Source: Cercophora sp. LCS_1
Taxonomy: Eukaryota > Ascomycota > Sordariomycetes > Sordariales > Lasiosphaeriaceae
Direction of reading: 5' to 3'
Assembly (NCBI GenBank): GCA_036250225.1
Contig: JAPZLL010000086.1
Coordinates: 1-33,085 of the forward strand
Length of the DNA stretch: 33,085 bases
The notes beneath the pieces are model-generated. The model was not told where the DNA came from and ran no database searches. It saw nothing but the letters and a program-made list of their open reading frames with translations. A program made the position numbers and the translations under genes. Shown here piece after piece: positions 1 to 10,712 of the stretch; the first letter of the stretch is position 1, and every line of letters begins with the position of its first letter.

Positions 1-150
1 TTAATTAATTTTAATTAATTTTAGTATATACTAAAATTAATATAATTAGTATTAGTATATACTAATACTAAGATTAATTTTTAAAAGTACAAATTAATAT
101 TAATTAATTAAAAAATTAATTAATTAATACTAAATACTAAGTATTAATTT
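1..150. repeat. AT-only-like low-complexity block with two palindromes
   Basis: Nearly every base in this stretch is A or T, mostly permutations of TTAATTAA and AGTATTA. Positions 14-41 form a perfect 28-bp palindrome and 46-71 a perfect 26-bp palindrome. Both are built around the same core, TTAGTATATACTAA. The composition changes abruptly to ordinary fungal sequence near 150. It could be a RIP-mutated repeat remnant, a low-complexity spacer or the edge of an AT-rich isochore. There is no coding potential. Confidence 0.8.
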
Positions 151-162
151 CACAGCCCTGCG

Positions 163-168
163 TATAAA
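163..168 (+). promoter_or_regulatory. TATA-like element upstream of the tyrosinase
   Basis: TATAAA lies 107 bp before the tyrosinase ATG at 275, just after the AT-rich block. The distance is plausible for a fungal TATA box with a short 5' leader. Because the neighbouring 150 bp are AT-rich, a chance match is possible. Confidence 0.35.
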
Positions 169-274
169 CATTGACAAGACCACGACCGACCTCTCGGCTT
201 GATTCCCTTTCTCAACCCCAACCAAGTCGCTCGTTTACCGGTCTCCGGTCAGTCATTCGTTATCACCACACGCC

Positions 275-1353
275 ATGCTCGGCAGGACCATCCTCTGCCT
301 CGCCCTCGCGGCGACGGCATCCTCCGTCTCGGGCTTCAGCATCCCCAACTTTGGCCAGCTGGCCGTAGACAAGGGTCTCACCCTGGCCGGCCTCAACTCG
401 ATCGCGCTGCTCAACTCGATTGCCAACACCAAGGGCACCTGCAACCCCGGCACCATCAAGTTCCGCCAGGAGTGGCGCACCCTCTCGGCGTCGCAGCGCA
501 AAAACTTCATCGCCGCCGTCAACTGCCTGACCACCAAGCCGTCCATCCTCCCCAATGGCACGGCACCAGGCTCCTTCTCCGTCTTTGACGACTTCACCTA
601 CGTGCACATGCAGCAGACCAACCTCGTGCACATGTCGGGCGACTTCCTGACCTGGCACCGCTACTTCATCCACGTCTACGAACAGGAGCTCCAAAAGTGC
701 GGCTACACCGGGAACCTCCCCTACTGGGAATGGGGCTACGATGTCGACTCGCCGCGCGACTCGCCCGTGTTTGACGGCTCCGACACCTCCCTGGGCAGTG
801 ATGGCGCCGCGATCCCCCACGAGGGGCTGGTGCTCACCTTTCCCACGGGCCTGTCGGCGTCGTTCCCACCCGGTACCGGCGGTGGGTGCGTCAACCAGGG
901 TCCCTTTTCCAACCTGGCGCTGCATCTGGGGCCTGTGGTGTTGCCTGAATACGGCACGCCCAATTTCACGATGAACGCCCACCCCGAGCTGGACAATCCG
1001 CGCTGTCTAAAGCGGGATCTGAACCCCTGGATTGCCAAGCAGTGGACTTCGTTTCGGAATACCACGGAGCTGATTCTGCAGTCGGCGACCCGGGTGGTGA
1101 CCCGTTCGTTGCGTCCAATGACCCTGCTTTCTGGCTGCATCACGGCCAGATTGATCGCGTGTATTGGATCTGGCAGATGCTGGATTCCCAGAACCGCCAG
1201 AACCTGTACGGCACTAACACCTTCCTCGACTTCCCGCCGTCGGCCAACACCACTGTTGAGGACCTGCTGGACGTCTCGCCAATTGCTCCCAGCGTCAAGA
1301 TCAAGGATGTTATGAACACGGTGGGCGGTCCGTTGTGCTATGTCTATATCTGA
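275..1353 (+). pseudogene. Secreted tyrosinase, broken in the copper-B region
   Basis: The product resembles short secreted fungal tyrosinases, type-3 copper enzymes that oxidise phenols to quinones. The ATG at 275 opens an apparent signal peptide (LCLALAATASSVSG). The copper-A part is intact: the three histidines sit in YVHMQQ, LVHMSGD and TWHRYF, around residues 110-130. The frame then fails. The first frame runs to ELILQ near 1080 and continues as nonsense to 1315. The family sequence resumes in another frame at GDPGGDPFVAS and DPAFWLHHGQIDR, ending GGPLCYVYI at 1353. The stretch that should lie between, holding the first two copper-B histidines (an H-x3-H type motif), is absent, and no intron can supply it. 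An out-of-frame deletion explains this, as would an assembly error. As written, the gene cannot make an active enzyme. Confidence 0.85.
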
Positions 1354-2533
1354 AAAATCCTCTCCTGTGTCATGTTGGAGTTCAAGTTTGCTTCTTGGAG
1401 CGTGTTCGGCAGCGTGAGACCTAGTGGCTTGGAACCAGGAACCAACCCTAAGAGCGGCCCAGGCGCCTTTGGCACGGCGTGGATTGGAGGTTTGGAGTGC
1501 GCTCTTTGTAGTTCTGAACCCTGACCCTGCGCAACGCATCGCATCGCAATGTTTAAATGCAGATTTGCAATATCAACTATTCAAAATCCTGCATACAAAC
1601 TTTTGGGCCTATCCCCATCTTCCAGGGTGCCGAACACGCTCTTAGGGGAGGAATTGAGCTGCGTTTTTAGCTTGAGCCTTCTTGTATGTCAAGTGCTACC
1701 CGTCAATTCAATTCATTTTTTTTTCTTCTCCCCTTTTTCGCAGAGAGGCATCGAGTGCCCTGTTGTGCCATCAGCGAGAACGAAGGCCCCCTACGACCGA
1801 ATGCAGGGGACAGCCTGCTTTGCTGCCTCCACCGTCCCCGGCCTCGTGCTTGAACGGCGCCCCTTACTGGAGCCAGCCCAATTTTCACCTTGTTTTTTTT
1901 TTTACGAATCCGAGAATGTGGTTCTCTCCCCGCAGTCGCCAAGCATCATCTGATAATCTTGTCTCCAGAACAAGCAATGCCTGCGGAGGAGTCCCGGAGG
2001 TGCCCCGGAGGCTGGGTCCATCCTGGGCGGCAAGCCATCTCGTCACCCGTCCCCATCTTCTAGTGTCGCTCGCCCCCATTGAGAGAGAAATGCATCGTGC
2101 ACCGACGTTTAGGAACCTCAGTGTCTGTCTGTGCCTGGCGTCCCGCCCCTTTGACACGGCTCATAGCCAAGATGCTGCCACGCCATTGGGGTTGCGGAAT
2201 GGAGCCATCCCGTCCGCAGTAGGTGAATCGCTGCTCGTGCCAGTGCGGTGCCTTAGTGCCGTGGGGCGGTTGAGTAGAAGCCAGGTCTCGACTGCGCCTA
2301 GGAAATGCCCTGCGCAACAAATCGCGAAAACGAAGGGGGGCAGTATGTCCTCCATCTGCTCGAGTCCATAACAATGGGCCACCTCCCGATGATCTTTCCG
2401 TTGTTGTTTGATGTTTGCGGATTCCTGGATTCCACTGAGCGAGACTTGGCCGATAATCCAAGTCGTGCGGAATGGGACGACGAGAAACCAACCAGCCAAC
2501 CAACCAGCCCGAGTCCCCTGAATAACCGCCACC
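1354..2533. other. Intergenic region, no supported gene
   Basis: Overlapping open frames occur on both strands, but none shows a recognisable domain or convincing codon use. T-tracts lie near 1716-1725 and 1891-1901. An exact 12-bp tandem duplication (AACCAACCAGCC) occupies 2486-2497 and 2498-2509, in the probable 5' leader of the next gene. Confidence 0.6.
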
Positions 2534-3811
2534 ATGGATCCATTTGCGGGCCCACCTCCCCCCAATGTTACCCGGGGGCCGATGCTGGTCACGGCTTCGA
2601 TTGTCATGCATGTTGTCTCGCCGCCGATTCTTGCGACACGCATCTGGTCACGTGCCTCGCCGAGTCTTCACCTCTGGTGGGACGACTATACCATGCTGAT
2701 AGCGGCGGTAAGTGTCCCTTTCTCACCTCTCTAGGCCTTCCCCTTCGTAGTCTAGAGCCCTCCTCCCATCCCTAAACACCTCGCTCCATCAACTGACCCT
2801 GTGAAAACTCCAAGCCTTCGACTTCATAAACTGGGTCCTAATCCTCCTCGCCGTCTCCCACGGCTTCGGCCGCCCAACCTTCCACGTCCCGCCCGAATCC
2901 CAACCGAAAGCCCGCCTCCCCCAATACTTTGCCCAACATGCCTCAATCTGGGCCCTCACCTTCGCCAAAATCTCCGTCGCAAGCATGCTCTACCGCCTCC
3001 GGCAAGACAGAAAGCCCTGGCGCGTCTTCCTCCGCTTCATGATGGGCGCCCTGGTCATCATCGCCCTCGCCGCGAGCGCCATTCTCTTTGCTGCCGCTAG
3101 GCCGCTCGCTGCCATGTGGGATTTCAGGATTCCAAATCCAAAGTATCTTCCGATGGACGTGATCAACCAGGGGATCCTGTCGACGGCTATCATGGCTGTG
3201 ATTACGGATTTTATACTGGCGTTGCTGCCGCTGGGGTTTGTGCTGAGGTTGAGGAGGTCGTTGCGGGAGAGGTTGGTTGTCGCGTTGGTCATGAGTTTGG
3301 GGTTGGTTGCGAGTGCGGCGTCTATTTGCAAGATTGCGAGTGTGACGAGCACCAAGTTGACTGGTAAGTTGTGGCTTCGTCGACGGGCTGGGATGGTTGA
3401 TGGTTGATACAATATAGGTGATCCGCTTGTTGGTGGGGTGGATGTTACCTTTTGGGGCATGTTGGAGACGCAGCTTGCGTGAGTCGCTTCCTCTCTTGTG
3501 TTGTCACGTCCAGGTGCTCTTCCCTTCGTGTTGTTATGTCGGAATGCCAACCCTGCTTGCTGGATAGAATCATCGCCGCCTGCATCCCCTGCCTCAAGCG
3601 ACTCATGGAGAACGTCCTCCGACGAATGGGCCTCATCACATCAAAGGGGACCGCCCCCAACACGTACTACCTCGAGCAGACCGGCGCCGCAGCCACTTCG
3701 AGGAACAACGGAACCGTTCCTTCGAGGGTACACAACGGGACGGCAGGATTCGATGCCGACATCACAGACGAGGAAGACGATGTGAGAGTTCTGAAGCAGG
3801 GCGCCGCGTGA
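2534..3811 (+). CDS. Fungal rhodopsin-fold integral membrane protein (SAT4/PTH11-like), gene A
   Basis: This looks like a seven-helix membrane protein of the fungal rhodopsin-domain family, which includes PTH11-like receptors and the SAT4 type; ligand and role are unknown. The ATG at 2534 sits in a near-perfect start context (GCCACCATGG). Proposed exons are 2534-2711, 2815-3363, 3418-3478 and 3568-3811, giving about 343 residues. Family marks are WWDDY at the end of exon 1, the helix run INWVLILLAVSHGFGRP, an FMMGALVIIALAASAILF helix, TAIMAVITDFILALLPL, and the late IIAACIPCLKRL helix. The tail (about the last 60 residues) is hydrophilic and acidic. The first donor is ambiguous: GTAAGT at 2708 would cause an early stop, while GTGTCC at 2712 keeps the frame (AAVTFDFINW). 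It shares domain architecture with the gene at 18405-19889 but is clearly diverged from it. Confidence 0.82.
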
Positions 3812-4102
3812 CGCTCTGTCGATTACGGCAAATTAGGGGCGTCGTAGGTGAATGGCTGGGTTGTAGATACACGCATATGAGAGTGAATCAGAAGAAACAA
3901 CTTGACAGGCAAACAGTAGATACTTCTCTGCCGCAGTATAATCACGAAATACCCCCAGCCGTGTTCCCGACTGGCAAACACATAGCCTCAAAGGCAAGAC
4001 AACGGCCCGCCCCAAAATTGACATGTCGAACCACGACAAAAACATCCGCCTATTGTCGCAGAGCCATACCACATCGCCTCTCGGTCTTATTGTCTCTTCG
4101 CG
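3812..4102. other. Convergent intergenic gap
   Basis: This lies between the stop of the rhodopsin-fold gene and the 3' end of the minus-strand hypothetical gene. Its right part may be coding if the alternative last exon of that gene is used (stop at 4050-4052). Nothing else is recognised. Confidence 0.5.
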
Positions 4103-4900
4103 CTAGGCCTTGAGCATGTTCAGCTCGGGCGCGCTCAGCTCGGGCGAGTCGCCTGTGATAGTTCCGATGGGCCCGCGAGCAGTCCTATAGCCGCGGATGG
4201 GTTAGTCATTTCCTGAGCGTGACTGAAACTTAGGCAGGAAGACCGACCTGGCTGCAAGACCAACCTCCAGTCCAAAACCCAGCAATGCATCTTTTGCAGT
4301 GGCGCAATTTCTCCGTCGTGTCCGCTCGTGTCTTCCCGCAGTTGTCACAGCTGGGCCCGAGAAAGTCTCTGGGAATTCCTGCTTTGTAATTGTCAAGTGC
4401 CGCCAGAACTTGCAATCTGCCCTGAGGCGTGAGGTGGTCTTCTGCATCATCTTCGTGTAAGAGAGCCCGCAAGTGGTCGAGGTCCTCGTCAGAGATCTTC
4501 GCGCCCACTTGCATCATCATCGCGCCGAGGATCACGGTAGTATGGCGACCTTCCATTCTTGACCAACCCGTTTCATCGGTCTCTGCTGCTCGGTACCTTG
4601 CGAAGAGCTGATCACCGACACCCGAATCGAGGTGCTCGCATACTGTAGCGGCGTCCATGTCTGGGCCGTCGGGGTCGGACCAACCCCAATTGAAGTACTG
4701 GAGCCAGGTGAACTCGGGATCCTCAAACCAGTACGCTGGGACGTCTTTCAGGATTTCGCTAACGAGAACATCGACAATATCGAAGGCAGTGTCCGTGTCG
4801 GGTTCGCTATCGAAAATGCCTAAACGAAAGATTGGTTAGAAGGGAATCCCCACTACACGACGCACCCTCGACACCACTTACGGGGTCCTTCGACTGCCAT
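4103..4900 (-). CDS. Hypothetical protein with C-terminal cysteine pairs
   Basis: I do not recognise the family. A tiny first exon, 4882-4900 (MAVEGP plus one base), splices with GTAAGT through a 62-bp intron to exon 2 beginning at 4819. The reading then runs RIFDSEPDTDTAFDIVDV, an acidic and aromatic stretch (YWFEDPEFTWLQYF), and a helical part (SDEDLDHLRALL). It ends in CDNCGKTRADTTEKLRHCKRC, two C-x2-C pairs like the first half of a MYND-type zinc finger. The final exon is uncertain. One splice pattern ends at 4103 with a tail SPELSAPELNMLKA. Another uses GTCGGT as donor and ends at 4050 with a basic tail beginning DCSRAHRNYH, which could supply the missing zinc ligands. Transcripts would settle the end. 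Expression and function are unknown. Confidence 0.6.
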
Positions 4901-6553
4901 GGTTCAGTCTGGTTCTTGGAACTTCTGGACTTGTCTGGTGCAATATCGATGGGAGATTTTGTCTGGTCGCTCACGACTGTCGCGTCGCGGTGTTCGAGTC
5001 GCGAAGGGTCCCGTCGGAGTTGAAAAGGGGGGACTTGAAGCGCTGTGGGAAGGCACAGGGCAAAAAGAGTGACCTGAGAGAAGGAAGACAGAATTTTCGC
5101 AGCGAATCTCCTTGTGGAGAAACGAAGCAGGAAGGGCGCGTCGAGAAGAGTAACCGCAAAGTCGCTCCTTCCGTCTCGTGTAAACGCGGGTTTGCTCACC
5201 GCCGCGTGACGTCGCCCGCGCCTTCCATGTATCAAAAAGTGCGCGCCTACCAGGGTACCTGTGACCAATCGCTGCGGATTGCGCACCCTCAAGGATTCTC
5301 CGACCTCGAGAGGTTTTGTCCCGCTGGGTGAGGTGTTGCTCGATGAAAAGGGGCTTTGGGGGCACTTCTGTAGTTGCGGTTGTTCCTTTAGCTTCGATTC
5401 TGTGCAATCAATGCCTTTGGCCTTTGCCGCACTCATCTGCGAAGCCTCTCGCCGCCAAGGGCCGCGCGTGGGGATTGCGCTGTGTCTCGGGGAGCTCCTT
5501 CCTTCAGGCGGCCCGCCACCCCGCCCAACGAACCACTCGGTGGCTGAGCGCACATGACACCGGCAAGAAGGTTTTGTGCAAGAGCGCGAAAGTCGGGCGC
5601 TCTTTCCCGGGCATTTGTGTAGCGCCCAAGGGCAAAGGAAGGAAACAGACCCGACGTTGCTGCAAGTCGGCAGCTTCTCAACTTCATACCTCATCGTCGA
5701 TGCAGGCCGGGACGGTGGGCCACCCCGGTGCCCACCACTCAAACAGAGATGTGAGTAGTCACAAAATGGCGCCAAACGATACGAACCCTGGTATCAGCAC
5801 ACGTTTGTGTCACCCGAAGCTGACCCGGCGGGATGCGTGGGAACGGGAGCGGTAGCCGGTGCGGCAAAGCGATACAGCGCCACCGATCGCCCTAGTCAAC
5901 GACACCCCCTCGGCTCAATGATAGTGTGGAGGACACTGTGGTTCTGGCTTCGGCGACGCTCTACTCTTGTCATCTGGTAGGCCACCGGGGCTGAAGGGGC
6001 TCGAGCCGGGAGTAAGGGTGAATGGCCGTATTCGCAGTCAGCGCAGTTCAGCCGGAGCATTGCGCGACGAACCAGCGGTTGGCAGAGCGTATGGGTGCTC
6101 AGGCTAGGTCATGCTTGTTGGGTTGGCGGCAGCCCCACTCAAGTGTCGAATTTTCGCCGACCCCACGACAAATCACGACACCGCTTAACGCGGGATCCTG
6201 CGTCAGGGGCGTTGCAAATGAAGACTGACATGAGTGGGCGCCAAGTCGTCGTGCCACACCAGGATTCCAGTATTGGCTGGACCACTATCGGCAGATGCAA
6301 GAGCAAGGTTGTCGGCCATGGAATGGCAAGGGACGTCGGAATGCAACCTTTTTGACTGGACGCCTCATGCATGTGCGGCAAGGATATGGTCGGTCTTGAG
6401 CTCGATACCCACTCGTCCGCACACATTCGAGCGATTTATTCCCGCCTGCTACACAGACTTTGGTCCATATCTCTGCGACATCTACCACCCAGAATCGCAC
6501 CGCTGATCCAACTTCACACCCCCTCAAGGCATGGATCGAGACCAATAGCGATC
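4901..6553. other. Long intergenic region, no supported gene
   Basis: This 1.65-kb stretch separates two divergently oriented genes. It holds many open frames, including a 322-codon minus-strand frame (4807-5775) running across the first exon and intron of the hypothetical gene. None has a domain or hydrophobic pattern I can recognise, and the long ones look like a consequence of GC richness. It presumably holds both promoters. Confidence 0.55.
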
Positions 6554-8146
6554 ATGGCATTCGACATCACCACCACCGATTTGCTCCTCTCATCCCTTGC
6601 CCTCTCCATCCTTTATCTCCTCACCCTAGCCATCTACCGCCTCTTCCTTCACCCACTCTCCAAATTCCCCGGTCCCCGCCTCGCCGCCCTAACAAACTGG
6701 TATGAGTTCTACCACGACGTCCTCCACCAAGGCCAATTCACCACGCACATCCAACACCTCCACAAAATCCACGGCCCCATCATCCGCATCACCCCAACCG
6801 AACTGCACATCTCCGACCCCTCCTACTTCGATACGCTCTACTCCCGCTCCGGCCACCGCGACAAATACCACTACTTTGCCAACCGCTTCGGCGGAGCAAG
6901 CGACAGCTTCTCCACTGTTGACCACGACCAGCATCGCATGCGGCGCAAAGCCATCTCTCCATTCTTCTCAGCAGGTCGCATCGCGGATTTCCAGCCCGTC
7001 ATTCGCGAGAAAGTCGACAAATTCTGCCAGATTTTGAGTAGCTATGGCGAGGGCGAGGTGATCCGTCTCGGAAGAGGCTGGATGGCGCTGACGACGGATA
7101 TCATCACGGAGTATGCTTTTGCCAAGAGTTATAACCAGCTGGAGTCGCCCGGTTTTGAAGAGACGCTGCATGAGGCCTTGGTAGCGATTTATGTGACGGG
7201 GCACTTTGCGTTGCATTTTCCGATTGTGTTTCCAATTTTGGATCGGTTGCCGGATTGGTTTGTGAAGATGACGCAGCCGGATGTTTTGCCTGTTGTTGGT
7301 TTGAGGAAGGTGAGTCTTGATTGATGAACAGCAAAAAGGGTTGGGACTGACTGTGGACAGGATCTGGCGAGACGGATTAGGGAAATCCGCGAGGGGATCA
7401 ACACGAACCACAAGGATGTCATCCACCCGACGATTTTTCACGAGTTGCTGAATAGCGAGCTCCCCGAGGAGGAGAAGCGTGATGCACGACTAGGTGATGA
7501 AGCGCAGCTGATTGTTGCGGCTGGGTTGATCACGACGAGCTGGGCGTTGACGGTTGCGTCGTTTCACCTCATCAAGAACCCAAGTGCAGTGACGAGGATC
7601 CGGGAGGAAGTCAAGGGTGTTGAGACGCCGTGCGACTGGCGCAAGTTGGAAAAGCTGCCGTTTCTTAACGCTTGTGTGCACGAGGCGATTCGGCTTTCGC
7701 ATGGCATCACGACGCGGGATCCGAGGTTGGCTCCGGATGAGGAGATCAAGTACAGGGATTGGGTTATTCCGAGGAATACACCGGTTTCGATGACGACGGT
7801 AGATGTTCTCATGAGCGAAGACATCTTTTCCGAGCCTGAGAAGTTCTTGCCCGAGAGGTGGTTGGGGAATCCGGAGCTGGAGCGATACTTTGTTCCGTTT
7901 GGAAAGGGCTCGAGGCAATGTCTTGGGATCAAGTAGGTCTCCTTGCGACTTTTGATATGTGTTTGCTGACTGTTAAGTCTCGCGATGGCGGAGCTGTACA
8001 TCACGATCGCAACGGTCTTTAGTCGGTTCGACTTTGAACTGTATGAGACGGACGAGACAGACGTTGAGATGGAGCACGCTTATCTGGTACCGTACACCAA
8101 GTGGGAAAGCAAAGGTGTCCGGGTCACGGTCAGGGGCACTGGGTGA
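6554..8146 (+). CDS. Microsomal cytochrome P450 monooxygenase
   Basis: This heme-thiolate monooxygenase is probably anchored in the ER by its N-terminal helix (residues about 9-31, LLLSSLALSILYLLTLAIY), followed by the proline-rich hinge HPLSKFPGP. Exons are 6554-7309, 7361-7932 and 7978-8146, about 498 residues, normal for the superfamily. Visible motifs are the I-helix AAGLITTS (about 304), the K-helix E-x-x-R as EAIR (about 360), PERW (about 416) and the heme loop FGKGSRQCLG (about 431-440) with the axial cysteine near 438. The second intron falls inside the heme loop, just after it. The I-helix has isoleucine where most P450s have an acidic residue before the threonine. The resemblance is to secondary-metabolism P450s of the trichodiene oxygenase kind; the substrate cannot be inferred, and no synthase gene lies nearby. 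Confidence 0.92.
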
Positions 8147-8603
8147 AAAGGGACGTCTGGGAGAGGTGCGACATTGTGCGAGACAAACTACCCCATCAAG
8201 TCTCGAGGAGTCGAAGCCCTGAAGGACGGCTCATACAACATAGGTCCCACATTCTTGCTATGAATCGCGCCACAAAAAAACACTCTCAAACGTCGATCGC
8301 AATCCCCGAGAATTAACTGGTGCCCTCCCTCTTGATGCGCATAGGCTCCGGGAAGCCGCTGCCGTGTCTTTGGTCGTCACCGATTTCACTGAATGTTCGG
8401 TTGACTTGGGTTGACCTGCAAGTCATCGAAAGTTGCTGCAAGACGCTCACTGGGTGGAAACGGCTCAAAATGCCGCAGACGGAAGATGCACTCGCTTGGG
8501 CGCTCCAACGACGCGCGATCTAGGCAGCCACGACCCCTCTCGTCTTGTCAAGCGCGAAATGCCCCTCACCCCGCATCACGGATTTCTCCTCTGCATCAGC
8601 ACA
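8147..8603. other. Intergenic region between P450 and HET gene
   Basis: This contains the 3' flank of the P450 and the promoter of the HET gene. No further gene is seen. An in-frame ATG also occurs upstream near 8559, so the HET protein could start 15 codons earlier. Confidence 0.5.
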
Positions 8604-10704
8604 ATGCCTCTCTGTCGGATTTGCGACGGCCTTGACTTCTCGCTGTTCATCACCAACGCCGACAACGAACTGTTAAGACACCACCAGTCGTTGGGGATTC
8701 CCAGCCAAACTTTCCCCTCTAGCCTGGGCCTGTTTGCCCATCATGGACCGGAAGATCCCTTGTTGATCCCCCACTACGATAACTTCGATGAGCTGAGAAA
8801 AAGCGCAGTGGGCTGCGATCTATGCCGACTTGTTGAGCAATGCGTCGTCGAAACCCTCCACCTCTTCCAACGTGCCCGGGAGCAAAATTTCGACTATGAA
8901 GGGTGGGGTTACAGGTTCTTCCTGTCCCCTAGGCCAGGATCAGACGGCTTTCAGATTCTTGGTCGAACAGGCGACCGAGAATTGATGTATGTAATGGGCG
9001 GAATCGGGTTCTGCATTGATGATGGTAATTGTTGCCCAAACAATGGTTCGTTGCATGTTTATCTGTTTCTTGTCTGATGATGAAGCAGGCAACCCTCTCG
9101 GAGACGTGGTTTCGGGTCGAATGGTGACACCATCTCCCAGGTCTCCAGCTGCGCTCAGAAGGATCAGAGATTGGATCGACGAGTGTCAATCATCTCATGA
9201 CCACGACACTCCGACCGGTGCGAGGTTGCCCACCAGAGTCTTGGAGGTCCGAAGCAACGGCTCAGAAATCCGCATCAGGTTATCTGAGGGCAACTCTGGG
9301 CAATATGCGACTTTGAGTCACTGCTGGGGAGCGGTGCAACCAACCTCCCTTAATCAGGATACCGCCGCCAGGCTCATGGACGGGGTAAAGACGGACACGC
9401 TCCCACAGTCATTCCAAGACGCAGTGTGGCTCACCCATGAGCTGGGCATACGTTATCTGTGGATCGACAGCCTTTGTATTCTCCAGGACGACCCCGATGA
9501 TTGGGCGCGAGAGTCAGCGAGTATGAGTGACGTTTACGGGCACGCCACCATCACTATTGCCGCGAGCCGGGCGGCCGACTGCACGGAAGGCTTCCTGTCT
9601 GATCGCACAATACCAGACTATGTTCCCATCCCGATTCAAACTAGCGGTCACTCCGGCGACATCTATGCTTTCGTCCTGCCCAGAAAGTACGCGGCCGACG
9701 GAGCCAGATGCAACCGACTCGAAGACGAGCCCTTATCCAGCCGTGGTTGGGCTTTTCAGGAGCGCTACCTTTCCCCTCGCACCCTACACTTCGGGCATCG
9801 GCAGACGTTCTTTGAGTGTTTGACTTCTTTTGTTGCCGAAGACTTTTGCTCCGTCGGTAGGAACCAACCTGGTGTCCGCCAGATGATGGTACGATCCAGT
9901 TGGAATCATGCGTGGCCCAAGGTTGTCGAGGAATACACGCGACGGAAACTTAGCTTTCCTGAGGATAAGCTTCCTGCTCTGGCTGGTCTTGCGCATCGTT
10001 TAGGTGAAGGATCAAACGAGTCGCCGGAAGAAGGAAACAGGGCTGGAAAGCCCGTCACGGAATATCTAGCCGGTCTGCGCTGGAGGAGAGTCATCGCCGA
10101 TCTATGCTGGTCTTTGGGCCGCCACGAAGATTTTGGAGAGCGTCCTCCTCTCTACAGAGCACCATCATGGTCGTGGGTAGCCGTCGATGGACAGGTGGAT
10201 TGCCACCAAACTTATGAGCAACCCCTTGCTATCGCCTGTGGCGCGCATATCGAGCTCAACACGGCTGAGAGCCCGTTGGGCAAGGTCAACGGAGGATGGC
10301 TCCACCTACAGGCTTCGCGTCTTGAGCCGCGGTCACCAAAAGCAACACCGGATAGCCCGTTTCCTTCATTCTTCGAATTTCTCAACGCTGACCCATCCAT
10401 CTACATGCACCCCAGCTGGGACGCGGAGAGCTACACCCTAACGATGGAACAAGAGCTTTTGGTGGTTCCGTTGGCTTGGAACAAATACTTGGCGGATCAG
10501 GAGAGGCTTTTTGTGTTTGGACCTTTCTGTCTGATCTTGACGCCGCAAGACCATCAAATCCCAGGATACCAGCATATCCCCGGTTTCCGGAGGGTCGGAA
10601 GCGGCCTGATGCAGACCTACAACCCAAAACCCCTTGTTCAATTCGCGGAACGGTTGACCATTGCCAAAGATAACGGAGAGCTGCAGGATATGCTCCTTCT
10701 TTAG
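8604..10704 (+). CDS. Heterokaryon incompatibility (HET) domain protein, gene 1
   Basis: HET domain proteins trigger or regulate a cell-death response after fusion of unlike fungal cells; many paralogues have unknown roles. Exon 1 is 8604-9024. A 64-bp intron (GTAATT to GCAG) joins it to exon 2, 9089-10704, giving about 678 residues. The N-terminus begins MPLCRICDG and has a second cysteine pair (GCDLCRL), a usual lead-in to HET domains. The HET core starts near residue 213 with YATLSHCWG, then SFQDAVWLTHELGIRYLWID and SLCILQDD, SDVYGHATITIAAS, and later SSRGWAFQERYLSPRTLHF. The C-terminal half, about 300 residues, is variable and unassigned. The stop is only 8 bp from that of the oppositely oriented HET gene, so the 3' untranslated regions should overlap. 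Confidence 0.93.
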
Positions 10705-10712
10705 TGCCAATC

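Noticed and set aside
263..982. Minus-strand 239-codon frame opposite the tyrosinase
   Set aside because: It is a shadow of the tyrosinase coding strand; codon bias produces it.
1682..2371. 229-codon plus-strand frame in the first intergenic region
   Set aside because: It has low-complexity T-tract translation (FFSS, VFFF) at the start, no family features, and starts within untranslated-looking sequence.
4807..5775. 322-codon open frame on the minus strand
   Set aside because: It runs through the first exon and intron of the hypothetical gene, is rich in R, S and P with no domain or hydrophobic pattern, and its only ATG-proximal part is not protein-like. Long chance frames are expected in GC-rich DNA.
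275..8146. A pigment or secondary-metabolite gene cluster made of the tyrosinase, rhodopsin-fold protein and P450
   Set aside because: There is no backbone synthase or pathway regulator, the spacing is wide with mixed strands, and the tyrosinase is broken. Co-location is not evidence enough.
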